Shown here piece after piece: positions 1 to 10,300 of a stretch of 64,000 nucleotides of DNA. Every line of letters starts with the position of its first letter. Within the stretch, counting starts at the first letter, position 1. Both the position numbers and the translations under genes were made by a program. The notes under the pieces are model-generated. The model did no database searches, was not told the origin of the DNA, and was given only the letters and a program-made list of their open reading frames with translations. Source of the DNA: Pontibacter cellulosilyticus (GTDB lineage: Bacteria > Bacteroidota > Bacteroidia > Cytophagales > Hymenobacteraceae); the NCBI RefSeq assembly GCF_014306105.1, contig NZ_JACRVF010000006.1:124001-188000 (forward strand), written 5' to 3'.

Positions 1-302
1 TATAACAAATAAAAATATGCCATTCTATTATTTTTGTACTTTTATATCTTAATGCTTCGGCAGCTAACAAGGTCGTAGTTCATGAGGAAGGCAATAAAAC
101 AGTTATGATTCTATGCTGGTGTAGCCAGTATTTTTTAGATGTTGCCTCTCTAAAACCCACTTAATAAACCCATGCCAAAGTATAGCTGGGGCTTTTTTAT
201 GAGCAAAAAGAAAAGCCACCGGAAACCGGTGGCTTTTGCACAATGAAGAAGACTACTACCTAGTATTCTTATCTATCTACTTTATTAATCAATTTATACT
301 TG
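1..302. other. Intergenic region downstream of the first SusD gene
   Basis: No gene can be supported here. The right part holds the terminator hairpin at 211-237 and a 47-base stretch (242-288) that recurs at 5698-5744 after the second SusD gene. The left 170 bases carry only an open frame without a normal start codon. The gene to the left lies outside the window. Confidence 0.6.
211..237 (-). terminator. Terminator of the first SusCD operon
   Basis: Perfect 12-bp stem (211-222 with 226-237) and a 3-base loop. On the minus strand it is followed by a T-rich run, as expected for an intrinsic terminator about 65 bases after the SusD stop. The same hairpin, differing only in the loop, follows the second SusD gene at 5667-5693. 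Confidence 0.85.
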
Positions 303-1769
303 CTACTGCACATCCCACCACATTCTAGTGTAGTTGTGGTCTGCACCCTGGCGCTTAACAACCTCGTCATAACCGGCTTGGTTTAGTGCTCTGGCGTTAG
401 ATGGATAACCCATTCTGCGTGGTATACCTCTGGCATCTACTGCATCCGGAGCTGCCGTTAATACAGGATACCCGGTTCTTCTCCAGTCGGTCCAGGCCTC
501 AAAACCGTTCTGATACTGGTGCACCCATTTCTGCGTGATGATCTTTTGCAAACCGTTTGTGGCAGTGTAAGCAATTTCTGGCTGTGCAATAAACTCATTA
601 AACTTAGCCTCATTGTACACACCCCAGAACTGCCACGAAGCTTTGATGCCATCAGTATACAGAGTTGCTGCTGTACCACTACCCGGAACAGAGAAACCTC
701 TGTTTAGTGCCTCAGCTTTGGCGAATAGCACCTGCGCATAAGTAAAGATTGGGGCAGACGCACCCGCATCCTGCAGCGCCGAACCGATACGGCTATAGAT
801 ACCCGGTATATTTTTGGCTGCCGAGCTACCGTATGGCAGTGGCTTAACCTCACCGTTTAGAACCTCGCCATATACAAAAACACGAGGGTCTTTCGTATCT
901 ATCATATAATTACCTAATCTTTCACTTATGGCGTAGTCGTTACGGTTGTCATTAGAATAGTTCTCATACCAAGGATTCCAGTTATGCGGATCGCTGCCTA
1001 TAAAGTCAAAGGTTACGTTCTGAGCATTGCTTTCAATAACACCAGCGTTAAGAGCAGCGGCCATTTCTGTCTGTGCTTTGGCTGGATTAACCTTCATTAT
1101 ACGCAGCGCCATGAACAGGCGCGCAGTGTTGGCAAAGCGCTTCCAAGCTGCCATGTCACCATTCATCAGAATGTCACCTGTAACACCTGCTTCGCCTTCA
1201 TTAATCATGGCTACAGCTTCCGTAAGTTCTTTAAACAAGTCATTGTAAATATCTTGCTGTTTGTCATACTTGGGCTGCAATACCTCATTCCCTTTAAGTG
1301 CATCAAAGTATGGGATATCACCATAGTTATCCGTCAGAAACCAGAAGTAATAGGCTTTTAAGATACGCGCTACCGCTACCTGATTATTTTTAGAGCCATT
1401 ACCTGCCTGGTCAGCCAGTTTATTGTCCTCTTTGTTCAGGTTAATGATCGTCTGTAGGTTGTACAGCGGCCCCGTATACCAAGACGTCCAGGACAGGTTT
1501 CTAACGTTGTATAGCGACGCTGCCGGGTATGGACCTTCAGACAGGTACTGCGAGTAGAAGTTCAAGTGAACCGTTGAATAGCCAGCAACATTCCTGATTG
1601 GTGTGTTCCAGACAGTGAAAGGAAGCTGCTGCAGCGAGAATGTCAGTAAGGTACGCGTTGGTGCCTCAGTTACCCTTCTCGGGTCTACGTTTGTGTCCTC
1701 AAAGTCGCTTGGGTCGCATGCTACAATAGCAAAAACCAGCGCAATGAAAAGTATGAATTTATTTTTCAT
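303..1769 (-). CDS. SusD/RagB-like outer-membrane lipoprotein (pair 1)
   Basis: Surface-exposed lipoprotein that caps a SusC channel and binds the incoming nutrient. The 488-residue product starts with a lipoprotein signal peptide with Cys18 in the lipobox (AIVAC), then the DPSDFED region usual after the lipid anchor. The helical repeat region contains the ARILKAYYFWFLTDNYGDIP stretch typical of SusD proteins, and the C-terminal part has the NGFEAWTDWRRTGYP stretch. It resembles the SusD-like_2 branch rather than classical starch SusD. It lies 20 bases after its SusC partner, so the two are cotranscribed. No glycosidase or protease is nearby, so the substrate cannot be told. The ATG start is fixed by the signal peptide. 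Confidence 0.93.
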   Translation of the reverse strand: MKNKFILFIALVFAIVACDPSDFEDTNVDPRRVTEAPTRTLLTFSLQQLPFTVWNTPIRNVAGYSTVHLNFYSQYLSEGPYPAASLYNVRNLSWTSWYTGPLYNLQTIINLNKEDNKLADQAGNGSKNNQVAVARILKAYYFWFLTDNYGDIPYFDALKGNEVLQPKYDKQQDIYNDLFKELTEAVAMINEGEAGVTGDILMNGDMAAWKRFANTARLFMALRIMKVNPAKAQTEMAAALNAGVIESNAQNVTFDFIGSDPHNWNPWYENYSNDNRNDYAISERLGNYMIDTKDPRVFVYGEVLNGEVKPLPYGSSAAKNIPGIYSRIGSALQDAGASAPIFTYAQVLFAKAEALNRGFSVPGSGTAATLYTDGIKASWQFWGVYNEAKFNEFIAQPEIAYTATNGLQKIITQKWVHQYQNGFEAWTDWRRTGYPVLTAAPDAVDARGIPRRMGYPSNARALNQAGYDEVVKRQGADHNYTRMWWDVQ

Positions 1770-1789
1770 GGTATTAAGTCTTTTGATAA

Positions 1790-4700
1790 TTATAATCTAA
1801 CTCTAAGGTTAACACCCATTGTGCGGGTAGATGGCAATTGGCCACCTTCGTACCAGGTATTCTCAAGTTCTGATGGGTCTATACCGAACTCTTTTCCAGG
1901 CGCAGAAATCAGCCAGGCATTGCTCACCATCAGGCCAAGGTTAGCACTTTTAATCATGCTGCCCAGAACTGACTTAGGTAGTTCATAGCCTAAGCGCACT
2001 TCACGTAACTTCAGGTAGGAGGCATCAATTACGTTAGCATTGATATTATCGCGCTGCAAAGCTGTGTAGAAGTATGTTCTTGCCGGAATGTATGTAGTAT
2101 TCGGCTTTCCGTCTGCATAAACACCAGGAATCAAGATACCACCACCGTTCGAAGGGAAGTCTCTCCAATCGTTTCCTTTGTCGTTTACCCCAACTGTGTT
2201 CTCATGCAAGCCGGTACCATAACCATACAGTTTCGTAAGTGAGTGGAAAAGGCCACCCTGCTGGAAATCGATGGAGAAGGCAAGGCTAACACCTTTGTAG
2301 CTAAAGCTGTTAAACAAACCACCTGTAAAGTCTGGCTGAATAGTGCCACGCTCTTTGTTAATGTCGTAAAGTGGAATACCGTTAGAACCTACAATTACAC
2401 GGCCTTGATCATCGCGCTGCCACATACGGCCAACCAGCATACCCCACTCCTGGCCTACTCTGTGCTCCAAGCGTGTATCGTTACGCTGTGTAGAGGCAAG
2501 GTAGTTTTCCAAACCATCGGCAAGCTCTACAATTTTAGAACGGTTTCTACCGAAGTTAACCGCTACATCCCAGGTAAAGTCGCCTCTGAATGGAGTTGCA
2601 TTTACACTTGCCTCAATACCTGTACGCTGAATTTTACCAGCGTTAATCTGGTACTGGCTAAAACCTGTTGCCGGGTCAATATTAAGGCTAAGGATCTGGT
2701 CTTTGTTGTCGTCTTGGTAGTAAGTTAATTCAACTCCAACTACATTAAAGAAACGTAAGTCAGCACCTATTTCTTTCGAAGTAGTCAGGGCAGGCTTAAT
2801 GTTGCCTGTTCTATACTCATTGCCGATTTGTGCAGATGGCGTTGATCCGTAAGGTTTCTCACTGTCTATCGCAGTAAATACTTCGTAAGGATCTAAGTCA
2901 GCGCCAACTTGTGCCCATGATGCTCTTAATTTACCGCTTGTCAGCACATTCTTAAAGGCATCGCTGTTAATAACCTCGGTAAATACAAAGCTACCGCCAA
3001 CAGATGGATAAAAGAACTGGTTGTTTTTAACCGGTAGTACAGAAGACCAATCGGTTCTGCCGGTAACATCCACAAACAGGAAGCTCTTATAGCCAAAAGA
3101 TGATCTTCCGTACACACTGCGAACTTCTTTTCTACTGTATCCTCTGGTTATAAGCGGACGAGCGATAGAGTATTCTATATCGAATGTATTAGGGAAGCTT
3201 AAGCCACCCTGAGTCTCTTCTTCCAGTTGGTTATAGTAGTTTTTGCGTAAGTTACCGCCAACCATGGCATCTACGGAGAAGTCTCCGAACACACGCTTGT
3301 AAAGCAGGTTTGACTCATAGTTCATCTCACGAACAGAATTCTGGTAAATAGAATACCCGTCTGTGTTCAAACCACCCGAAGCAATCCTAAAGTCTCCTTC
3401 AGAATTTCGCTGGCTCATACGTGCGAACGACTGCCAGGTAAAATGGTCGTTTATCTTATAGCTAAGACCTAAGTTACCTACAATTCTGTTTGAGTTTGAT
3501 GTGCCGTAGTTCTCGTTAATCACAAAGTATGGAGAATCCCAGTACTGCGGAGCGAGGTACAGTGACGGATCACCAGTTCCGTTCGGGTCGCCAATGTTCC
3601 AGGACTGTAGCGAACCGTCTGGGTTACGATAGTTCTTTAGCCTTTCAAAATCAAGCTGGCGCTGGAACCACTGGTTAAAGTTCTGCGTCACGTTCAAACC
3701 ATCTAAACGGTATCCTTCCTGTGGTCTGCCGTCCTGTCTGTTTGATGTAAATGATAGATCAGCAGATGCTGTTAGTTTTTTTGTGATATCAAGAGATGTA
3801 TTTAAACCAACCTGGTGCTGATTGCGCTCTGCATTTGGAATAATAAGCGTGCGGGTTTGGTTAGCATAAGTTAATCTATACAGGAAGTTATCAGCACCAC
3901 CGCTGAAAGCGATACTGTTGTTAAAGTTTTTACCTGTTTCGTAGAAGTTTTTTATGTTGTCTGGCTGCGCTACGAGTGGCACAAGCTTACCAAAGTCGGC
4001 ACCAGGGTACCACGACCAATAAGGTCTGTACAGTTGGCCATTCATTTTAGGCCCCCAGCTTTCGTCAGCACCGTAGTCTATAATGCGCTGCCCGTCAAAA
4101 GATGCCCAGCTTTCCGGGTGAGTTCCTGGCTTATACTTAAAGATATAGTATCCTTCGCTATCATAAGTTGAGCCAGGAGACTTTGCGTTTGATGAGTAAC
4201 CACCTGCATACTGGTCCTGGTAAGGCATCATAACAGATGGGTTTTCGAAAGCAGCAGAAAGATTAAGCTCCACTGTAGGTGTGCCACGCGTACCTTTTTT
4301 ACTGGTAATCATTACCACACCGTTAGCAGCACGCTGTCCGTAAAGAGCGGTTGCAGCAGCACCTTTTAGTACAGAGATACTCTCTACGTTATCCATGATC
4401 ACAGCATTTTGATCAGTGATCGTACCATCAACAACATATATTGGCGGCTGGCTGGTGTTCAGGCTGTTTGCTCCCCTGATCACGATATTACCATTATCGA
4501 AGTTAGAGCTTGGCGAACCTTGTATCTGCACACCAGCCACTTTACCTACCAGTGCTGTACTTACGTCATTCGATTTAGCGTACGTCAGGTTTTCGCTGCT
4601 TACGGCACCAACTGCGTAAGGCAATGTCTCCTTTTCACGCTGATAACCAAGAGCTGTTACAACCACTTCGTCTAGTTGCTTTGTATCCAATGGCAGGCTC

Positions 4701-4981
4701 ACACTTACCGTTGATGAGTTTCCTATGGTCCGTTCAATTGTCTGGTAGCCTATAAATCTGAATACAAGAGTATTTCCACCCTCTGGTATATTCAAGGAAT
4801 AGGTACCGTCTACAGCAGTAGCAGTACCCACTGTAGTGCCTTTCACCAGTACTGCCACACCTGGCAGCGGCTGGTTTGTAGTAGCATCAGTTACTTTACC
4901 AGTAACTGCTCGCACCTGAGCCATCGCCTGTTGCAGCAGGGCCGATATCAGGATGAAGCATAATAGTAAGGTTTTTTTCAT
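1790..4981 (-). CDS. SusC/RagA-like TonB-dependent outer-membrane transporter (pair 1)
   Basis: Outer-membrane TonB-dependent channel that imports the substrate captured by its SusD partner. The 1063-residue protein has a signal peptide (cleavage near residue 21), a carboxypeptidase-regulatory-like beta-sandwich at about 25-105 (GKVTDATTNQPLPGV ... FIGYQ), a TonB plug at about 115-230 with the SusC signature LYGQRAANGVVMITSKKG, and a long C-terminal beta-barrel ending in RVRL. The N-terminal 110 residues are very like those of the second SusC (7318-10539), while the barrels differ more, suggesting paralogues with different ligands. It is the first gene of a SusC-SusD operon read leftwards. 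No clear TAnnTTTG box is seen just upstream. Confidence 0.95.
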   Translation of the reverse strand: MKKTLLLCFILISALLQQAMAQVRAVTGKVTDATTNQPLPGVAVLVKGTTVGTATAVDGTYSLNIPEGGNTLVFRFIGYQTIERTIGNSSTVSVSLPLDTKQLDEVVVTALGYQREKETLPYAVGAVSSENLTYAKSNDVSTALVGKVAGVQIQGSPSSNFDNGNIVIRGANSLNTSQPPIYVVDGTITDQNAVIMDNVESISVLKGAAATALYGQRAANGVVMITSKKGTRGTPTVELNLSAAFENPSVMMPYQDQYAGGYSSNAKSPGSTYDSEGYYIFKYKPGTHPESWASFDGQRIIDYGADESWGPKMNGQLYRPYWSWYPGADFGKLVPLVAQPDNIKNFYETGKNFNNSIAFSGGADNFLYRLTYANQTRTLIIPNAERNQHQVGLNTSLDITKKLTASADLSFTSNRQDGRPQEGYRLDGLNVTQNFNQWFQRQLDFERLKNYRNPDGSLQSWNIGDPNGTGDPSLYLAPQYWDSPYFVINENYGTSNSNRIVGNLGLSYKINDHFTWQSFARMSQRNSEGDFRIASGGLNTDGYSIYQNSVREMNYESNLLYKRVFGDFSVDAMVGGNLRKNYYNQLEEETQGGLSFPNTFDIEYSIARPLITRGYSRKEVRSVYGRSSFGYKSFLFVDVTGRTDWSSVLPVKNNQFFYPSVGGSFVFTEVINSDAFKNVLTSGKLRASWAQVGADLDPYEVFTAIDSEKPYGSTPSAQIGNEYRTGNIKPALTTSKEIGADLRFFNVVGVELTYYQDDNKDQILSLNIDPATGFSQYQINAGKIQRTGIEASVNATPFRGDFTWDVAVNFGRNRSKIVELADGLENYLASTQRNDTRLEHRVGQEWGMLVGRMWQRDDQGRVIVGSNGIPLYDINKERGTIQPDFTGGLFNSFSYKGVSLAFSIDFQQGGLFHSLTKLYGYGTGLHENTVGVNDKGNDWRDFPSNGGGILIPGVYADGKPNTTYIPARTYFYTALQRDNINANVIDASYLKLREVRLGYELPKSVLGSMIKSANLGLMVSNAWLISAPGKEFGIDPSELENTWYEGGQLPSTRTMGVNLRVRL

Positions 4982-5666
4982 TGTGCTTAATGTTTAAGGT
5001 TAAGTAATTGGAATAGTAAGTTTTGTAATTATAAGCGCATAGCCTCAGCTTAACTGAAGGGTATGAATGGTGTAGTCAATAATACAGCTCGTCTAACTTA
5101 CTATACAAATAAGCCAACAATACAACAGTATAATTATACTTATGTATAATAGTGTGAGTGTATGCTCGTGTTTAGTTATTTAACACGCACAAATAGGACG
5201 AACTTTATACTAACCCAGGCAGCATATTTTGAATTTTTAAAATATGAAACTGCACTAAAGCTTAAGAAATATAAAAGGACAATATTAAACAGATGCCTGT
5301 GGAGACACTTAGCTTAATAGGGTTTTGATTTAGGAAAGAGAATAGGGGGTTGCGGGTAACAGCGGCTAACAGGCTAATTTATAACTAGCTTATTCCGGAT
5401 CAAGATGAAAGGTACCTTGTAAATTTATTTTCCATAGTAGCTTGTTTAAGTTGAGACGTAACGAATATTGCAATTCCTGCATTAAAACGCAAATGATTTT
5501 TAATCTTTTTTTAATGTAAAATTAATATCCTTTTAATTTGGTGTGTTATGTGGCTACATGTCTCACAAACAGCATTTCACATTTTAGATAACGTGTCTTA
5601 CACTCTACTATATAACGTTTAATTACACAACTACTTCATTTGCGGCATGGACGCAAGTATAAAAAG

Positions 5667-5693
5667 AAAAGCCACCGGAGACCGGTGGCTTTT
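5667..5693 (-). terminator. Terminator of the second SusCD operon
   Basis: Perfect 12-bp stem (5667-5678 with 5682-5693) with a 3-base loop, followed on the minus strand by a T-rich run. It is nearly identical to the hairpin at 211-237. Confidence 0.85.
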
Positions 5694-5697
5694 ACCT

Positions 5698-5744
5698 AAT
5701 GAAGAAGACTACTACCTAGTATTCTTATCTATCTACTTTATTAA
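5698..5744. repeat. Direct repeat copy of 242-288
   Basis: This 47-base block, lying between the SusD stop and the terminator hairpin, is identical by eye to 242-288. Together with the hairpins it makes a shared 3'-untranslated module after both SusD genes, though the genes themselves have diverged. It is either a remnant of the operon duplication kept by selection, or a region homogenised by recombination. Confidence 0.85.
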
Positions 5745-5765
5745 CTTATTAATCAATGGCAGAAA

Positions 5766-7289
5766 CTATTTAACATCCCACCAAGCTTTAGCTCCTTTGC
5801 TGTTTGTTCCAAAGATGCTTACTGCTTTCTTGTAGTTCTCAGCATTTAATGAGCCCTCAACAACTGGATAAGACATTCTGAAAGGAACTGTATCTACTTC
5901 CGGGTCAAGAGATCCATCAGCAGGAAGAGCAAAGATCTCCTCGTTTGTGTATGGATCTTCGAAGTCTAATCTCAGTCTTTCCAACCATCCCTGTATACCC
6001 TGGCCATACATAGCGATCCACTTCTGAGAACCGATTGCATCCAGCGCTGTTTCAAGGTTAGTTGCTACATAAGGCACATTAGCAAGGTAAGCTGTATACT
6101 CTGCATTACTTAAGCCAGCAAAATCAAATGACGCTTTAATACCTTTAGCATAGTGCTCTGCAGCTGTTCCTGCAAGACCTACAGATAGGTTTCTGGCAGC
6201 GATTTCAGCTAGCATGAACTCTACTTCAGAATAGTCAAGGAAAATAGTTGGAGCTGTAGCACCAATAGTATAATCACTTGGTAAGCTTACAATCTTAGAG
6301 TCACCGTTAGATGTGCCGCTGCTGCCATCAAGGCCATACACTTCACCTACATACTGCTTGTTACCCTGAGCATCCAGGATAGCCGTACCTTTATTGTTCA
6401 AAGGATCAGCGTAAACAGCAAGTCTTGGATCATCATACTTCTGCAAGTACTCTACAAAAGGCTCAGAAACTGCAAAATCAACACGCGTTTTGTATGCTTC
6501 GTTTAGCGGGTTGTTGTTTGGAGGGCTTGACACCCAACGGAACATAGCGCTTTCAGAGTTGCTCGAGATGATACCACCGTTAGCTGGATCAAGAGACTTC
6601 CTGATAGCCGTAATAGCATCTGCCTGGTTTACATCGATCATGCGAAGTGCAATTCTCATACGAAGAGAGTTGGCAAACTTCTTCCACATGGTCACATTTC
6701 CGCCATAAACAACATCACCTTTAGCAAAGCTTGGCTTAGAAGGATCAAGTTTAGCAATCTGCTCCTCAAGTGTGCTAAGTAAACCAGCGTATACTTCTGG
6801 GCCTGTATTGTAAACAGGAGTTGCTATTTCGTCGTTGATAGCCTCTTTGTAAGGGATTGGACCACCATAGATGTCAGAGATATAGTGGTACGTCATCACC
6901 TTCATGATTTCGGCGATGGCGATTCTGTTCTCATAACCTACAACTTGCGCCTCCATCTCAATCTTCTGCGCTTCTACAAGCTCTCTTAGCACGTTAGCAT
7001 AGAACTCGTTCCACATCGTGTTGTTAGATCCTTCACGAATCTGGTAACGGCTCTCATCAGCGTAATAAGTAGATGCCCAGTACTGAGAATAGTACATGCC
7101 CATACGGCCATTATTCCAGGCATCGCCAATGTTGGTTGCAAAGTTATACTGTGCTGTTGTCAGCAGCTGCGCCGATGAGGCTGTAGATGGTTGGTTCGGG
7201 TTAACGTTCATCTCCTCGAAGCCTTCTGTACAAGAAGCTGTGAGCGAAACAAAAGCTGCACCTAGCAATATTTTCTTATATAATTTCAT
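5766..7289 (-). CDS. SusD/RagB-like outer-membrane lipoprotein (pair 2)
   Basis: Ligand-binding lipoprotein partner of the SusC at 7318-10539. The 507-residue product has a lipoprotein signal peptide with Cys20 (LTASC), the FEEMNVNPNQP region after the anchor, a helical core with MTYHYISDIYGGPIPYKEA, and the C-terminal QGIQGWLERLRLDFEDP segment. As in pair 1 it fits the SusD-like_2 group. It follows its SusC by 28 bases and ends in the duplicated terminator block. Similarity to the first SusD (303-1769) is clear in the signature segments but low elsewhere. Substrate unknown; no catabolic genes are adjacent. Confidence 0.93.
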   Translation of the reverse strand: MKLYKKILLGAAFVSLTASCTEGFEEMNVNPNQPSTASSAQLLTTAQYNFATNIGDAWNNGRMGMYYSQYWASTYYADESRYQIREGSNNTMWNEFYANVLRELVEAQKIEMEAQVVGYENRIAIAEIMKVMTYHYISDIYGGPIPYKEAINDEIATPVYNTGPEVYAGLLSTLEEQIAKLDPSKPSFAKGDVVYGGNVTMWKKFANSLRMRIALRMIDVNQADAITAIRKSLDPANGGIISSNSESAMFRWVSSPPNNNPLNEAYKTRVDFAVSEPFVEYLQKYDDPRLAVYADPLNNKGTAILDAQGNKQYVGEVYGLDGSSGTSNGDSKIVSLPSDYTIGATAPTIFLDYSEVEFMLAEIAARNLSVGLAGTAAEHYAKGIKASFDFAGLSNAEYTAYLANVPYVATNLETALDAIGSQKWIAMYGQGIQGWLERLRLDFEDPYTNEEIFALPADGSLDPEVDTVPFRMSYPVVEGSLNAENYKKAVSIFGTNSKGAKAWWDVK

Positions 7290-7317
7290 ATTAGTAATTC
7301 TAATTAAGTATGTGAGA

Positions 7318-10300
7318 CTACAGACCTAGTGATAGCGTGAAACCATAAGAACGAACTGATGGAAGCGCACCACCCTCTATACCCTGAATGTTAGTGATAG
7401 AGTTTGTAATGTTAGAAGGGTCGATGTGCTCAGAGTTCGAGCTGATCAGCCACAGGTTTCTGCCTACAAACGAAAGCTTAACATTGCTGAATGGAGTCTT
7501 TTTAACCAATGTTCCTGGCAGTGAGTAACCAAGAGACATCTCACGCAGGTAGATATAGCTAGCGTCTACGATATCAGCAGCACCAATTCTGTAACCAGCG
7601 TTGTAGAAGAAGTAGTTACCAGCAGAAACAACTTTTGTGTTCTCGCTACCATCAGCCAATACACCTGGCGTAACCATACCGTTCTCTCTAATGTCGCCGG
7701 CAGCAGTTTCCTCAAGGATACCTGAGTATTTACCCCACATCTGCGTAGTAGAGAAGAAGTCACCACCTTTCTGGAAGTCAACAAGGGCAGATAGAGAAAC
7801 GCCTTTATAACGGAATGTGTTTGTAACACCACCAGTAAAGTCAGGAAGAACTGAACCAATCACTTTCTGCTCGCTTGATCTCAGGTAGTAACCGTTAGCA
7901 CCAACAACTTTGTTGCCGTTGTCATCATACACATAGTCATAACCTACGATAGAACCGAAAGACTCACCTTCACGTGCCTCAAGACGAACTGCAAATGGTG
8001 CGTTTACAAGAACGATAGTTTTCTGATCATCTGTCAGCTCAACAATTTTGTTTTCGTTTTTAGCCCAGTTAACATTTACATCCCAAGAGAAGTCGTTTGT
8101 TCTGATTGGAGTACCGTACACATTTAACTCAACACCTTTGTTCTCGATAAGACCTGCGTTAATCCACTTTCTTGTATGACCTGTTGCTGCAGAACGGCTG
8201 ATAGCAAGAATCTGGTTCTCAGTTTGTCTGTTGTAGTAAGAGAAGTTTAGGCCTAATCTGTCGTCGAATGCTCTTAGCTCAGTACCTACTTCATATTCTG
8301 TAGTAATCTCTGGCTTAAGTTCGTTGTTTGGCAGCGTGTTTGGCACAGAAACCCTTGAATAGCTATCAAATGGCTGGTTCAGGTTGTAAGAAAGAAGCGT
8401 GTTGTAAGGGTCTGTATCGTTACCTACTTTCGCAATACCAGCACGTAACTTAGCCATGTTCAGCCAAGAAGCACCGATCAGGTCTGTGAAGATATAAGAT
8501 GCAGAAACCGCTGGGTAGAAGTATGAGTTTGCATCAGCTGGCAATGTAGACGACCAGTCGTTACGAGCAGTTACGTCTAAGAACAGGATATCTTTGAAGC
8601 CGAATGATGCACTACCGAACACAGAGTTGATTTGCTTCTCAAATTTTTCTTCGATTATACGAGGGTTACCTACTGATGCACTCAGGTTATAAACTGAAGA
8701 GCTCAAACCGTCAACAGTTGTACCAAACATCGTAGCACGGTTCTGCTTCATTCTGTTAGCACCAACGAAAGCGTTTAATGAGAATGACTCGCTCAGGTCT
8801 TTATTAAAGTTAATTACACCCTGCAAGTTGTTCTCCATGAAGTTGATCTTGTTCAGGCTGTAAGAAGGAATAGACTGAGACCCGATCGCGATACGCTCTT
8901 CCTGCGTCTCAGAGTAAGTATCCGTAGAGCTTCTTACATCAATAGTGATGTTGTCTGTCAGCTTATAGTTTGCTGAAACGTTACCGAAAATACGATTTCT
9001 TCCGTCGTTCTGGAAGCTCATGTAACGGATCCAGTATGGGTTGTCAGTGTACTTTGGCTTAGGGTTATCCCATGCAGTACGGTTCCAAGTTAACTGTGTA
9101 CCATCTGGCAGCATATAGTTTTTAGCACGGTCGATGTCTAGCTGGCGCTGACCCCACTGTGTAAACTGCAGCATTAGGTTGTTGCCATCGTAACCTGTAC
9201 CCGGACGGCCAACAGCCTCGTGTGTTACGTAGTTGATGTTAGTAGAAACTGAAAGCTTCTCAGACAGGTTTAATGAACCTGTGAAACCAAGGTTGTGACG
9301 CTCCAGCTCAGAGTTTGGCAGGATAAAGTCCTGGTTCAGGTTTGAGTAAGATAAACGGAATGCACCTTTATCATTCGCACCATCAAAAGCGACTGTGTTA
9401 GTAAGTGTTGTACCAGTCTCAAAGAAACCTCTGATGTTGTCTGGCTGAGCTTCCCACTTAGCAAGTGCACCAAAGTCAGGGTTGCCGCTGTCTTTGTCCC
9501 AGCTCCAGTAAGGACGGTAAAGCTGTCCTTCGTACTTAGGACCCCAAGACTCATCCACGTTATAATTTGGCACCAGATCATAGCTTCCTTTACCGTCGTT
9601 GTCATTGTATGTACCTTGCCTTCCGTCTGGAAAGGCTTTAGCTCTTTCCTCTGGAGTCAAAGCATCATAGTAAAGCTTAGTAAAGCCAAAACCACCGCCG
9701 TACTTATCCTGGTAGTCAGGCAATTTGTAAACGCGGTCCATTGTGTAACCTAATGTATAGTTTACACCAATGCCATCTTTCTTAGAACCTTTTTTAGTAG
9801 TAATAACGATTACACCGTTAGCACCACGGCTACCGTAAAGAGCTGTTGCAGCAGCACCTTTCAGTACAGTTACCTCAGCAACATCGTTCGGGTTGATGTC
9901 CTGGATGGCACTACCGTAGTCGTAACCACCACCACCACGCTGCTGGTTAACTGAGTTGGTGTTTGAGTTTGCGATCGGAACACCGTCTACTACGAACAGA
10001 GCGTTGTTGTCACCGTTGATAGAGCTTACACCACGCATGGTAACTTTAGCAGAACCACCCATTGCACCAGAGTTGTTACCAACCTGCACACCGGCTACTC
10101 TACCAGAAAGTGAGTTAACTACGTTTGTCTCACGTACCTGGCTTAGCTCGTCGCCGCTTACTTTCTGTGCAGCATAACCAATAGACTTTTCTTCACGCTG
10201 GATACCAAGGGCAGTTACAACTACCTCGCTAAGCTGCTGCGTGTTAATTGGAAGAGCCACGTTAACAGTGTTATTAGCACCGATGGCACGCTCTATTGTT

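Larger units (their letters stand above)
4982..5765. other. Intergenic region between SusCD operons
   Basis: This 784-base stretch holds the leader and promoter region of SusCD pair 1 and the terminator of pair 2 (5667-5693) with its 47-base flank (5698-5744). It is AT-rich. Short open frames exist (for example from 5647) but they run over the terminator and have no protein-like features. Two copies of the TATACTT/AAGTATA word lie at about 5133 and 5654. Confidence 0.6.

Noticed and set aside
6-170. Open frame of about 54 codons at the left edge, looking a bit like a signal peptide
   Set aside because: There is no ATG, GTG or TTG at its beginning, the stop before it is at position 3-5, and the product matches nothing recognised.
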